Source: Betaproteobacteria bacterium (GTDB taxonomy: Bacteria; Pseudomonadota; Gammaproteobacteria; Burkholderiales; Usitatibacteraceae). Taken from it: 64,000 bases of DNA. The notes under the pieces were generated by a model. It searched no databases. It was not told the origin of the DNA and saw only the letters and a list, made by a program, of their open reading frames with translations. Where the stretch lies: the NCBI GenBank assembly GCA_016720855.1, contig JADKJU010000003.1, forward strand, positions 124,001 to 188,000. The letters are read 5' to 3'. The position numbers and the translations under genes are program-made. Below, piece by piece: positions 15,127-24,234 of this stretch; position 1 is the first letter of the stretch, and each line of letters opens with the position of its first letter.

Positions 15127-16067
15127 CAGCCGAGTTCCTTCAAGCGGCGTTCCTGCCGCGCGATGAGCCGATCGATGTCGGCGATGTCCGCGGCCGAGAG
15201 CTTCGGCCCGGGTTTGCGTATGGCCGCCGAGGCGATCGCGCCGCGCTTGAACAGCATGTACTTGCGAACGGCGAGCCCCAGCCCCGTCTGCTGCTCGTAG
15301 CGGGCGAGCGGCAGGTACGCGTCGAACAGGTCGTGCGCGCGCTCGACCTTGCCGGCCGCATGGGCCTTCACCACATCGGCCATCATCTCGGGATAGCTGA
15401 AGCCGGTCATGGCGCCATCCGCGCCGCGCGAGAGTTCCTCGGGCAGGAAGAGCCCGCCGCCATTGCCGGCGAGGATCGAGATGCGGCGAATCTCGCCCTT
15501 GCCGCTCGCGGCGCGCATCGCGGAGAGCTTGGCAAGCCCGGGCCCGGGCCAGTCCTCGTGCTTGAGCATCACCGCCGACGGAATCGACTTGAAGATCCGC
15601 AGGAGCACCGGTACGGGAAGCTGCGCGCCGTAGGCAAGGGGGTGATCCTGCACGCAGAATGGCGTGGCCGGCCCGAGGGTCTCGGCCGCCATTTCGTAGT
15701 AGGCCACGGCCTGGTCGTCGGTCTTCACGGTGGAGGCCGGCCCCACCATCACGCCCGAGGCGCCCAGGTCCATCACGCTCTTCGCCAACTCGCCCATCGC
15801 CGCGAAGCCGGGCGAGGAGACTCCCACGATCACCGGCACCCGGCCGTTCACGCGCGCGAGCACCCGCTTCACGTAGGCGCGGGACTCGTCGGCCGTGAGC
15901 TTGGGGGCCTCGCCCATCACGCCGAGGACTGTGAGGCCCGTGGCGCCCTTGTCGAGGTAGAAGTCGGTTACGCGATCGGTGCTCTCAGAATCCAGCGCGC
16001 CGTCGTCGCCGAAGGGCGTCACCGTGATGACGTAGACGCCCTTGGCGCTTTCATCGAGTCGGGTCAT
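15126..16067 (-). CDS. DapA-family (dihydrodipicolinate synthase-like) lyase
   Basis: A 313-residue class I aldolase of the DHDPS/N-acetylneuraminate lyase fold. It has VITVTPFGDDGALD at the start, VLGVMGEAPKLT where the family has GTTGE, and a candidate Schiff-base Lys in AVMLKHEDWPG. The start at 16067 is chosen over an ORF extension because MTRLDESAKGVYVITVTPF aligns with family starts. Context (Bug genes upstream, RraA- and CitE-like downstream) argues for a catabolic oxo-acid lyase or dehydratase and not lysine synthesis. The reaction is not determined. Confidence 0.85.
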   Translation of the reverse strand: MTRLDESAKGVYVITVTPFGDDGALDSESTDRVTDFYLDKGATGLTVLGVMGEAPKLTADESRAYVKRVLARVNGRVPVIVGVSSPGFAAMGELAKSVMDLGASGVMVGPASTVKTDDQAVAYYEMAAETLGPATPFCVQDHPLAYGAQLPVPVLLRIFKSIPSAVMLKHEDWPGPGLAKLSAMRAASGKGEIRRISILAGNGGGLFLPEELSRGADGAMTGFSYPEMMADVVKAHAAGKVERAHDLFDAYLPLARYEQQTGLGLAVRKYMLFKRGAIASAAIRKPGPKLSAADIADIDRLIARQERRLKELG

Positions 16068-16104
16068 GGGTCCGGGGCCTTGCAGGTTGAACGGGGAGGA
16101 CGCT

Positions 16105-17082
16105 TCAGTCCGCCTTGATGTCGGCGGCCTTCGCCACCTTCTTCCAGCGCTCGATGTCGTTGCGGATGACTTCGGCAAAACCCTCCGGCGTCATCGGGGC
16201 CGCCTGCGCGCCTTCGCGCGCGAGGAAATCCCTCATCTCGTCCGTGGCGAGCGCCTTGTTGATCTCCGCGTTCAGCCTCGCGACGACTTCCTTCGGCGTG
16301 CCGGCCGGCGCCAGCACTCCCCACCAGAGTTCCACGTTGTAGCCGGAAGCGCCGGCGCCCGCGAGCGGCGGCAGGCCCGGGGCGATCGGCGAGGCCTTGA
16401 GCGTCGTGACGCCGATGCCCTTCACCTTGCCGCCCTTCACCTGCGCGAGCATCGACGGGGCACTGGCGATGAGGACGTCGACGTGGCCGGCCATGAGGTC
16501 GGTCGTCGCGGGCCCCATGCCCTTGTAGGGGACATGCGTCATCTGGATGCCGGCCGCGTCGTCGAGCAGTTCGGTCGCGAAATGATTGATGCTGCCGGTG
16601 CCGGAGGTCGCGTAGTTGAGTTTGCCGGGCTTCGACTTCGCCAGCGCGAAGAACTCATCGGGCGTCTTCACCGGCAGCCCGGGGGAGACCGCGAGGATCA
16701 TCGGACCCTTGCCCACCATCGCCACGGGCGCAAACGCCTTCAGAGGGTCGAAGGGCAGGTTGGTCGCGATGGCGGATTTCGTGGTGTACGTCGAGGAGAT
16801 CATCACGATCGTGTGGCCGTCCGGCGGCGCTTTCGCCACGAAGGCCTCACCGATCGACCCGGTGGCGCCGGGCCGGTTCTCGACGACAACGGGCTTGCCG
16901 AGCGCCTCGCCCAGCTTCTTGCCGATGGCGCGCGCGAACGTGTCGTTCGAGCCGCCGGGCGGCGAGGTCACGATGAACAGGATCTGCTTCGACGGGAAGC
17001 CCGGCGCCGGTCCCTGCGCCTGCGCCGGGAAGGCATGGACGGCGAGCACGGCCAGGGCCGCCGCGCACGATTTCACGATCAT
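16105..17082 (-). CDS. Bug/TctC-family periplasmic binding protein
   Basis: A 325-residue protein with signal peptide MIVKSCAAALAVLAVHAFPAQA. Cleft motifs are VTSPPGGSNDTFAR, ENRPGATGSIG, ATSGTGSINHFA and HVPYKGMGPATTD. The strand before the first loop has VTSPPGGSND in place of the usual PF-PGGG-TD, so ligand contacts may differ from its neighbours. It lies 38 bases upstream of the dapA-like gene and 55 bases downstream of another Bug gene, both on the same strand. Confidence 0.9.
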   Translation of the reverse strand: MIVKSCAAALAVLAVHAFPAQAQGPAPGFPSKQILFIVTSPPGGSNDTFARAIGKKLGEALGKPVVVENRPGATGSIGEAFVAKAPPDGHTIVMISSTYTTKSAIATNLPFDPLKAFAPVAMVGKGPMILAVSPGLPVKTPDEFFALAKSKPGKLNYATSGTGSINHFATELLDDAAGIQMTHVPYKGMGPATTDLMAGHVDVLIASAPSMLAQVKGGKVKGIGVTTLKASPIAPGLPPLAGAGASGYNVELWWGVLAPAGTPKEVVARLNAEINKALATDEMRDFLAREGAQAAPMTPEGFAEVIRNDIERWKKVAKAADIKAD

Positions 17083-17137
17083 GGGATTCTCCTCGATAGT
17101 GGGGGCGCCGCCGGGGCGGCGCTCTTCCCGTTTGCGG

Positions 17138-18115
17138 TTACTGCACGACGACGCCGGCCGCCTTGACGACCTTGCCCCACTCCTCGATGTCGCGCTTGAT
17201 CTGCGCGCCGAACGCGGCGGCCGACCCGCCCGCAGGGGCGACGCCGTCGCCTTCGAGCGTGTCGCTGGTTTCCTTGAGCTTGAGCGCCTTGGACACCTCG
17301 CCATTGATGCGCTCGACAACTTCCTTCGGCATCCCCTTGGGACCGATGAGACCGTGCCAGAGCACCGCCTCGTAGCCGGGCAGGCCGGATTCGGCGATGG
17401 TGGGCACGTCCGGCAGCGCGGGCAGGCGCTTGGTCGTGGTGACGCCGATGGCGCGCAGCTTCCCGCCCTTCACGTGCTGCAGGGAAGTCGCCGTGCTGCT
17501 GAAGAAGATGTCGGCGGTGCCCGAGATCGTGTCCGTGAGAGCCGGGCCCGTGCCCTTGTAGGGAACGTGCGTCATCTTGATGCCGGCCATGGTCGCGAAC
17601 AGCGCGCCCGCCAGGTGCGTGATGCTGCCCTGCCCCGCGGAAGCGTAGTTGAGGCCGCCCGGCTTCTTCTTGGCGTATTCGATGAGTTCCTTCACGTTCT
17701 TCGCGGGAATGTTCGGGTTGGCCACGAGCAGCATCGGGCCCTGCGAGATCTGGATGACGGGCGTGATGTCGTTGATCGGGTCGAAGGTCATCTTGTAGAG
17801 CGAAGGCAGCACGGCGTAGCTCGTCGCGACGAGGCCGAGCGTATAGCCGTCGGGCTTCGCCTTGCTCATCACCTCGATGCCCAGCAGGCTTCCGGCGCCG
17901 GGCCGGTTATCGACCAGGACGGGCTGGCCGAGCGCGGTGGACAGGCGCTGCGCCATGAAGCGGCCGATGAAGTCGGAGCCGCCGCCGGGCGCGAAGGGCA
18001 CGATGATCGTGATGGGCTTGGCGGGCCAGGCCTGGGCCAGCGCGGGAACGGGAATGGCGAGCACGGCGGCCAACGCAAGCGCGCCTCGAACAAAAGCCTT
18101 GGCGAACGGGGACAT
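17138..18115 (-). CDS. Bug/TctC-family periplasmic binding protein
   Basis: A 325-residue protein beginning MSPFAKAFVRGALALAAVLA with an ALA cleavage site before QAWPAKPI. Motifs are VPFAPGGGSDFIGR, NRPGAGSLLG, ASAGQGSITHLAG and HVPYKGTGPALTD. It is the first gene of the minus-strand run. A divergent CoA-transferase starts 215 bases away, so the intergenic region probably holds two promoters. Two Bug genes in tandem suggest either paired specificity or duplication. Confidence 0.9.
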   Translation of the reverse strand: MSPFAKAFVRGALALAAVLAIPVPALAQAWPAKPITIIVPFAPGGGSDFIGRFMAQRLSTALGQPVLVDNRPGAGSLLGIEVMSKAKPDGYTLGLVATSYAVLPSLYKMTFDPINDITPVIQISQGPMLLVANPNIPAKNVKELIEYAKKKPGGLNYASAGQGSITHLAGALFATMAGIKMTHVPYKGTGPALTDTISGTADIFFSSTATSLQHVKGGKLRAIGVTTTKRLPALPDVPTIAESGLPGYEAVLWHGLIGPKGMPKEVVERINGEVSKALKLKETSDTLEGDGVAPAGGSAAAFGAQIKRDIEEWGKVVKAAGVVVQ

Positions 18116-18330
18116 GGTCTTCCTCTTCGGTTGTGGATGACGCGATACCGGCGGCCGGGGCGCGGCTGCGGTCCGCCATTTTGCCGTCCCAAGCCGGGAA
18201 AGGCGAGCGAAAGCGTCCATACGGGCGGTGCGGGTGGCAGCCTGCCGTGCGCCTGTATGATCTGCGTCGAACAACCTTGGCACGGTGCCCGCCTCCCGGC
18301 TGCCCCGCGACCGCACAGGACGGAGAGGCC

Positions 18331-19521
18331 ATGCCCCACATTCCCGCATCCCGGGCGCTCGCGCGCTTCCGGGTGATCGACCTGACCCAGGTCCGCGCCG
18401 GCCCCACGTGCGCGCGCCAGCTGGCCGACTGGGGTGCCGACGTTATCCAGGTGCAGATGCCGGAGCACATGCGCGGCGACGACACCCTCGGCGGGCAGGA
18501 GGGCTCCGACTACCAGTACACGCACCGAAACAAGCGCTCGATCACGCTCGACCTCAAGAACCCCGAGGGCATCGCGGCGCTGAAGAAGCTCGCGGCCGCC
18601 GCCGACGTCGTCATCGAGAACTTCCGTCCCGACGTGAAGGTGCGCCTGGGCATCGACTACGACTCGCTCGCGAAGGAAAACCCCCGCCTGGTGTACGCCA
18701 GCATCTCGGGCTTCGGGCAGACCGGCCCCTACGCCAGCCGCCCGGGCTTCGACCAGATCGCGCAGGGCATGGGCGGGCTCATGTCGGTCACGGGACTGCC
18801 CGGCCAGGGACCGGTGCGCGTGGGCATCCCCATCGCGGACCTGTGCGGCGGCATCTTCGCGGCCTACGGAATCACCGTGGCGCTCCTCGAGCGCGAGCAA
18901 TCCGGCAAGGGCCAGTGGCTGCACACCTCGCTCCTGGAAGCGATGATCTACATGATGGATTTCCAGACCGCGCGCTGGACGGTCGACGGCGAGATCCCGA
19001 AGCAGGCCGGCAACTTCCATCCCACGAGCATCCCCACGGGCGTCTACCGCACGAAGGACGGCCACATCAACATTGCCGTCTTCGGCGGCAAGATCTGGGA
19101 GCGCTTCGCCGAAGCGATGGGCGCCCCGGAGTGGATCACCGACGATCGCTCGAAGAGCAAGGCCAACCGCTCGATGCATCGCGACTGGCTGAACGCCGAG
19201 ATCGAGAAGCGCCTCCTCGCGCACACCAGCGATCACTGGATCGAGATGCTCAACCAGGCGGGCGTGGCTTGCGGGCGCATCAACGACCTGAAGGACGTCT
19301 TCGACGAGCCGCAGGTCAAGCACCTGGGGATGGTGAAGACCGTCGTCTCGAAGTACCAAGGCGAGAAGCACCTGCTCGGCCAGCCCGTGACCCTCACGCG
19401 CACGCCCTCGACGATCGCACGCGCGGCGCCGCGCCGTGGCGAGCATACCGAGGAGGTTCTTGCCGAGGCCGGCTACGATGCCGAATCCATTGCCCGAATG
19501 AAAGCCGCCGGAGTCTTCTGA
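18331..19521 (+). CDS. Class III CoA-transferase (CaiB/BaiF family)
   Basis: A 396-residue enzyme. It shows RFRVIDLTQVRAGPTCARQ, THRNKRSITLDLKNPEG, VIENFRPDVK, the catalytic Asp in RPGFDQIAQGMGG, and GKGQWLHTSLLEAM. The start at 18331 is chosen because it fits family N-termini; the frame is open about 200 bases further upstream. Its stop shares one base with the start of the enoyl-CoA hydratase (TGATG), so the CoA ester made here is probably handed to that hydratase. A Bug gene completes the transcription unit. Confidence 0.9.
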   Translation: MPHIPASRALARFRVIDLTQVRAGPTCARQLADWGADVIQVQMPEHMRGDDTLGGQEGSDYQYTHRNKRSITLDLKNPEGIAALKKLAAAADVVIENFRPDVKVRLGIDYDSLAKENPRLVYASISGFGQTGPYASRPGFDQIAQGMGGLMSVTGLPGQGPVRVGIPIADLCGGIFAAYGITVALLEREQSGKGQWLHTSLLEAMIYMMDFQTARWTVDGEIPKQAGNFHPTSIPTGVYRTKDGHINIAVFGGKIWERFAEAMGAPEWITDDRSKSKANRSMHRDWLNAEIEKRLLAHTSDHWIEMLNQAGVACGRINDLKDVFDEPQVKHLGMVKTVVSKYQGEKHLLGQPVTLTRTPSTIARAAPRRGEHTEEVLAEAGYDAESIARMKAAGVF

Positions 19522-20330
19522 TGACCGACACGACCTACGCAAGCCCCACCGAGCGCGTGAAGACCTGGCGCGACGGAGCCGTCCTCCACATCCGCTTCAA
19601 CAATCCCGCCAAGCACAACGCCCTCTCGGTGGACATGTGGGAGGCGTTGCCGCCTCTCCTGGCCCGGGCCGAGGCGGACGATGCCGTCCGCCTGGTCGTA
19701 TTCTCGGGCGAGGGGACGAAGTCCTTCGTCTCCGGCGCGGACATCTCCCAGTTCGAGGACATGCGCGCAGCGCGCGAGGCCGTGAAGCGCTACGAGGTGA
19801 TGGCGGAAGATGCCCTCATGGGCATCCACGATTTCGGCAAGCCCACGATCGCGGCCATCCGCGGGTATTGCATCGGGGGCGGCGTCAACGTCGCCATCAG
19901 CTGCGACATCCGCCTCGCGTCCGCCGACTCGGTGTTCGCCATTCCCGCCACGCGGCTGGGGCTGGGTTACCGCTTCTCCGCCCTCAAGAACCTCGTGGAC
20001 CTCGTGGGCCCCGGCCACGCGAAGGACATCTTCTTCACCGCCCGCCGCCTGCCCGCGCAGGAGGCGCGCGACATCGGGCTCGTGAACCGCGTGGTGCCCG
20101 TGGAGGAGCTCGATGCCCTGGTCGCCGAGTACGCGACCATGATCTCGACCGGCGCGCCGCTCACGATGAAGGTCGGCAAGCGCATCATGCGGGAGGTCCT
20201 CAAGCCCGATTCCGGGATCGACATGGAACTGTGCCGCCGGCTCATCCTCGACTGCTTCGAGAGCGAGGATTACGCCGAGGGACGCACCGCCTTCATGGAA
20301 AAGCGCAAGCCCGTCTTCCGCGGCAAGTGA
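19521..20330 (+). CDS. Enoyl-CoA hydratase/isomerase-family protein
   Basis: A 269-residue crotonase-fold protein. It has NNPAKHNALSVDMWE, the oxyanion-hole segment VSGADISQF, and IRGYCIGGGVNVAISCDIRLAS with the second oxyanion Gly pair. In the region of the two hydratase glutamates it reads IPATRLGLGYRFS, with Ala-Thr replacing the usual catalytic Glu. The chemistry may therefore be isomerase, hydrolase or lyase instead of classic hydration. It is translationally coupled to the CoA-transferase and 32 bases from the following Bug gene. Confidence 0.86.
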   Translation: MTDTTYASPTERVKTWRDGAVLHIRFNNPAKHNALSVDMWEALPPLLARAEADDAVRLVVFSGEGTKSFVSGADISQFEDMRAAREAVKRYEVMAEDALMGIHDFGKPTIAAIRGYCIGGGVNVAISCDIRLASADSVFAIPATRLGLGYRFSALKNLVDLVGPGHAKDIFFTARRLPAQEARDIGLVNRVVPVEELDALVAEYATMISTGAPLTMKVGKRIMREVLKPDSGIDMELCRRLILDCFESEDYAEGRTAFMEKRKPVFRGK

Positions 20331-20362
20331 CCGCGAAACCCCAACGACAGGGGAGCAAGCCG

Positions 20363-21331
20363 ATGGCCCCGCATTTCACCCGCTTCGCAATCGCCTGCCT
20401 GGCGGTGATCCTGTGCCCCGCCCTTCCGGCCGCCGCAGCCTGGCCCGAGAGGCCCGTGAAGATCCTCATCGGGTATGCGCCCGGTGGCTCGACCGACGTG
20501 GTCGCGCGCCTCCTCGCGCCGAAGCTGGGCGAGCGCCTGGGCCAGCCCATCGTGATCGAGAACAAGCCGGGCGGCGCCGGGGATTTCGCGGCCGAGGTCA
20601 TGCTGCAGGGCAATCCCGACGGCTACATGCTGCTCATGACGACCGTCGCCGTGCACGCGATCAACCCGGGGCTCTACAAGACGCGCAAGTTCCACCCGAT
20701 CGACGACTTCACGCCCATCGCGATGATCGGCTCCTACCCGATGATCCTCATCGCGTCGACCCAGACCACGTTCAAGACCCCCGCGCAGCTGAAGGAGCTC
20801 GCCGCGACGACGCCGACCTTCTACGCCTCCTCCGGCGTCGGCTCGCCCGGCCACCTCGCGGGCGAACTCCTCGTGCGGGCCATCTCCGCGAACATCACGC
20901 ACGTGCCGTACAAGGGAGGCTCGCCGTCGGTGCTCGCGGTGCTGACCGGCGAGGCGCAGCTTTCCTTCGCCACGCTTCCGGCGGTGGTGCCGCAGATCCG
21001 TGGCGGGAAGGTGCGCGCCATCGGCCTCGCCTCGCGCGAGCGCAACCCCGCCGTGCCGGACGTCCCCACCCTCATCGAACTGGGACTCGCGGACTTCGAG
21101 GTCGGCACCTGGACCGGCTTCGTGGGGCCGAAGGGCCTGCCGCCCGAAGTCGTGCAGAAGTTGAACGCCGCCGTCGCCGCCGTGCTCGTCGACCCGGTGA
21201 TCCGCAAGCGGCTCATCGACGAGGGCGCAGAGATCCGCCCGATGAGCCCGGCCGATTTCGGCGCCTACATGCGCGCCGAGAACGTGCGCTGGTCGAAGAT
21301 AATCAAGGAAGCGGGCGTCGTCCCGCAGTAG
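20363..21331 (+). CDS. Bug/TctC-family periplasmic binding protein
   Basis: A 322-residue protein with a signal peptide ending LPAAAA before WPERPVK. Motifs are IGYAPGGSTDVVAR, ENKPGGAGDFA, SSGVGSPGHLAG and HVPYKGGSPSVLAV. Preceded by GGGGAGCAAG, a usable ribosome site. It is the last gene of the CoA-transferase/hydratase unit and probably binds the acid activated by that transferase. No membrane subunits are adjacent. Confidence 0.9.
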   Translation: MAPHFTRFAIACLAVILCPALPAAAAWPERPVKILIGYAPGGSTDVVARLLAPKLGERLGQPIVIENKPGGAGDFAAEVMLQGNPDGYMLLMTTVAVHAINPGLYKTRKFHPIDDFTPIAMIGSYPMILIASTQTTFKTPAQLKELAATTPTFYASSGVGSPGHLAGELLVRAISANITHVPYKGGSPSVLAVLTGEAQLSFATLPAVVPQIRGGKVRAIGLASRERNPAVPDVPTLIELGLADFEVGTWTGFVGPKGLPPEVVQKLNAAVAAVLVDPVIRKRLIDEGAEIRPMSPADFGAYMRAENVRWSKIIKEAGVVPQ

Positions 21332-21458
21332 GTGCTGCCCCGCGGTCCCCGGGGACGCGGCGAGCGATCGCGGCTGCTCACGGTCAGCGCTCGCCCCACC
21401 GTATCCGCCGCTGCCAGTGCGGGGGAACGGATCATGTCTCGCCCTTCAGTCATGGGGG

Positions 21459-22436
21459 TCATGCGGGTATCGACAGCACGATCTTGCCGAGGTGGCGGCT
21501 CGCTTCCATGTGGTCCCGGGCCGCCTCGAGCTGCCCGAACGGAAAGACGCGGTCGATGACGGGCCTCAAGCGCCCGGCGGCGATCGCGGGCATCAGGTCG
21601 GCCAGGAAGGCGGGCACGCCCGCGGCTCGCTGCTCCGCGGTGCGCAGCTTGTTCGATACGCCGAAGAGCGTCAGGCGCTTCGCATGCAGCGCCTGGATGT
21701 CGATCTCGGCTTTGAGCACCCCGTCGACGTAGCCCACCGTCGCGAGCCGTCCCTCGAATGCCATGGAGCGCACGCACTCGGCGAAGACGGAACCGCCGAC
21801 CGTGTTCACGACCAGGTCGACACCATGACCGCCGGTGGCCTGAATGACGGCGTCGTGGAAATCGCCCTTGCGGGTGCAGATCCCGAGGTCCAGCCCCAGG
21901 GGCTTCAGCCGGTCGAGCTTTCCCTGCGAGCCTGAAGTGCCGATGACCTTCGCGCCGCGTTCCTTCGCCGCTTGCAACGCGGCCACGCCAACGCCGGAGG
22001 AGATGCCGGTCACGAGCACCCACTCGCCGGGTGCCAGGCGACCCTGTGCGAAGAGCATGTCGTGCGCCACCAGGAAGGTGAGCGGGATCGACGCGGCCTC
22101 TTCCCACGAGAGGATGTCCGGCACGGCCATCGTCTCGCGCTCATCCATCAGCGCGTATTCGGAGAACGCACCGGCGCAGCGCCCCATCACGCGCTGGCCC
22201 GCCCGGAAGCGGGTCACGCCGGCGCCGGCCCTCACCACCTCCCCAGCCCCTTCCATGCCGATCGCCTTCACGGCGCCGGTCTTCATGAGGCCGTGCCCGA
22301 CGATGAACTCGCCGCGGTTGAGGCCGGCCGCGCGCATGCGCACCAGGAGCTGCCGGGGGCCCGGATCGGGCACGGCGGCCTCGCGCAGCTCGATCGTGGC
22401 GCGGTCGGCGGAGGACTGCATGAAATAGGACTTCAT
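21459..22436 (-). CDS. NADPH:quinone oxidoreductase-like MDR dehydrogenase
   Basis: A 325-residue medium-chain dehydrogenase/reductase without zinc ligands. The N-terminal catalytic domain has AAGLNRGEFIVGHG and GMEGAGEVVRAG. The Rossmann part reads VLVTGISSGVGVAALQAAKERGAKVIGT, and the nucleotide-binding patch is near TSGSQGKLDRLK. These fit quinone oxidoreductase/zeta-crystallin relatives that reduce activated double bonds with NADPH. It is alone, convergent with the Bug gene to the left and 118 bases downstream of the dehydrogenase gene. Confidence 0.85.
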   Translation of the reverse strand: MKSYFMQSSADRATIELREAAVPDPGPRQLLVRMRAAGLNRGEFIVGHGLMKTGAVKAIGMEGAGEVVRAGAGVTRFRAGQRVMGRCAGAFSEYALMDERETMAVPDILSWEEAASIPLTFLVAHDMLFAQGRLAPGEWVLVTGISSGVGVAALQAAKERGAKVIGTSGSQGKLDRLKPLGLDLGICTRKGDFHDAVIQATGGHGVDLVVNTVGGSVFAECVRSMAFEGRLATVGYVDGVLKAEIDIQALHAKRLTLFGVSNKLRTAEQRAAGVPAFLADLMPAIAAGRLRPVIDRVFPFGQLEAARDHMEASRHLGKIVLSIPA

Positions 22437-22554
22437 TGGGCGACCCGGGTATGCCGGCCAAGGGTGCCGGAAGGCCGAATGGTACGGGATCGGGCCCGCT
22501 TCGCGCCGGCGGCGGGCGCAGTATCGAGGTGAGTCGGATGAAGCGGGCGCCCGC

Positions 22555-23496
22555 TCAGGCGACGACCTCGGAGCGCGGCCCTGAAAGCACGGCCAGCACA
22601 TTGCGCGCTGCAGCGATGCCCATGTTCACGTAGGCATCCTCGCTCACCCCGCCGACATGAGGGGAAAGCACGACGTTCTGGACCGCCTTGAAGTGGTGCT
22701 CGCCGACGAGCGGCTCGACGGCAAAAGCATCCAGTCCCGCCGCGCGCAGCTTTCCGCTGGCCAGCGCCTCGAGAAGGGCGACTTCGTCGATGAGCCCTCC
22801 ACGTCCGGTGTTCACGAGGATTGCGCCGTCACGCATCGTGCCGAGGGACTCACGGTTGATCAGGTGGCGATTGTCCTCGGTGAGCGGGCAGTTGAGCGAC
22901 ACGACGTGCGACCGTGCCAGCAATTCCCCGAGTTCGAGGAGAATCACTCCCGCAGGCGCTGCCTTGGCAAACGGATCGAAGGCCACGACCTGCATGCCGA
23001 AGGCCAAGCCCAACTCGGCGACGCGGCGCCCGATTGCGCCGATGCCCACCACGCCGAGCGTCTTGCCCTTCAGTTCCAGGCTCTTGTGCGTAGCCTTGTC
23101 CCAGAAACCCGCGCGCATGCGCCCGTCCAGGAATACCGCATTCTTGGCGCACGCGAGGATGAGGGCCCACGAGTGCTCCGCCACGGCGTCGGCATTGGCG
23201 CCCGCGGCGGCCTTCACCGCAATGCCCCGCGCTGCCGCCGCCCTGGAATCGATGGTATCGATTCCGGTGCCGTGCTTGGAGATCACGCGAAGGGATTTCG
23301 ACGCATCGATCACCCGGACGGGTATCTTCCCGTAGCGCACGATGATCGCCACGGGCTGGTGCTCCTGGCACAGGGCAGTAATCGTGTCCTCGTCGGGCGT
23401 CTTGCCCGCGTAGATCACCTCGAAGTCGGTCAGGAGCGAAAGTGCCTGCGGCGCAAGATCGGCCGCCGTGACGAGAAGGGCGGGTTTCCGGCTCAC
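22555..23496 (-). CDS. D-2-hydroxyacid dehydrogenase (SerA/phosphoglycerate dehydrogenase-like)
   Basis: A 313-residue NAD-dependent enzyme with a Rossmann motif GVVGIGAIGRRVAELGLAFGM. Catalytic residues are the Arg in NTGRGGLIDE, a Glu about 30 residues later, and the His in LSPHVGGVSE. It has no C-terminal ACT domain, unlike many biosynthetic SerA proteins, which points to a catabolic 2-hydroxy acid. The start overlaps the RraA-like stop in ATGA, and it is the last gene of the tctCBA unit. Confidence 0.87.
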   Translation of the reverse strand: MSRKPALLVTAADLAPQALSLLTDFEVIYAGKTPDEDTITALCQEHQPVAIIVRYGKIPVRVIDASKSLRVISKHGTGIDTIDSRAAAARGIAVKAAAGANADAVAEHSWALILACAKNAVFLDGRMRAGFWDKATHKSLELKGKTLGVVGIGAIGRRVAELGLAFGMQVVAFDPFAKAAPAGVILLELGELLARSHVVSLNCPLTEDNRHLINRESLGTMRDGAILVNTGRGGLIDEVALLEALASGKLRAAGLDAFAVEPLVGEHHFKAVQNVVLSPHVGGVSEDAYVNMGIAAARNVLAVLSGPRSEVVA

Positions 23497-24185
23497 AGCG
23501 TCTCGCCCTCCTTCAGCACGCCTGCCGCGCGCAGGGATGCATCGAGCCAGCCCGGCTTGAGCGCCCGTCTTGCCTTGATGTCGTCCAGGCGCTTCGTCTC
23601 GTCCGCGACTTTCCTTTCGGCCAGGGGCAGGAGCGATGCGGCCTTTTCACGCTCGACCACGACAACGCCATCGGCGTCGCCGATGATCAGGTCACCCGGG
23701 TTCACGCAGATGCCTCCCGCGGAAACGGGCCAGTTGATGCGGCCGGGGATGAACTTCGTGGGCCCGTTGGGATTCGCTCCAACCGCAAAGACGGGGAAGC
23801 CCAGCTCCCGCAGTTCATCGGTATCGCGAATGGCCCCGTCTATGACAACCCCGCCAAGCCCCAGGACCTTGCAGGCATTGATCATGAGGGCACCCATGAG
23901 GGCGCAGCTGGTGTCGCCCTTGCCGTCGATCACCAGCACGTCGCCCGGCTTCGCCATCGCCATGGCGGCGTGAATCATGAGGTTGTCACCGGGGCGCACT
24001 TCGATCGTGAATGCCGGTCCCGCGAGCCTCATGCCCGGGACCAGGGGTGCGACACGGTCCATCGTGCCGCGGCGCCCGGCGACATCGGCGAGGATCGCGG
24101 CCTGAAACGCGGCGGCGTGCGCCACGGTATCGGGGGAAACGCGCTCGAAATTGCGGCGAACGTCGGCAAGGGGGGCGTTGCTCAT
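23493..24185 (-). CDS. RraA-like oxo-acid aldolase family protein
   Basis: A 230-residue protein. The segment VLGLGGVVIDGAIRDTDELRE holds the Asp-x3-Arg-Asp signature of RraA-fold aldolases, followed by GFPVFAVGANPNG and GDLIIGDADGVVVV. These resemble 4-hydroxy-4-methyl-2-oxoglutarate/4-carboxy-4-hydroxy-2-oxoadipate aldolases. The start at 24185 is preferred over 24203 because AAAGGA lies at the proper distance. It sits between tctA and the hydroxyacid dehydrogenase. An aldolase of this kind would finish the pathway that LigJ (41888-42901) belongs to, but the two are 18 kb apart. Confidence 0.83.
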   Translation of the reverse strand: MSNAPLADVRRNFERVSPDTVAHAAAFQAAILADVAGRRGTMDRVAPLVPGMRLAGPAFTIEVRPGDNLMIHAAMAMAKPGDVLVIDGKGDTSCALMGALMINACKVLGLGGVVIDGAIRDTDELRELGFPVFAVGANPNGPTKFIPGRINWPVSAGGICVNPGDLIIGDADGVVVVEREKAASLLPLAERKVADETKRLDDIKARRALKPGWLDASLRAAGVLKEGETL

Positions 24186-24234
24186 GGAGAATCCTTTCGT
24201 CATTGTCCTGAAGCGAATATGAAGCCGTGCCGGT

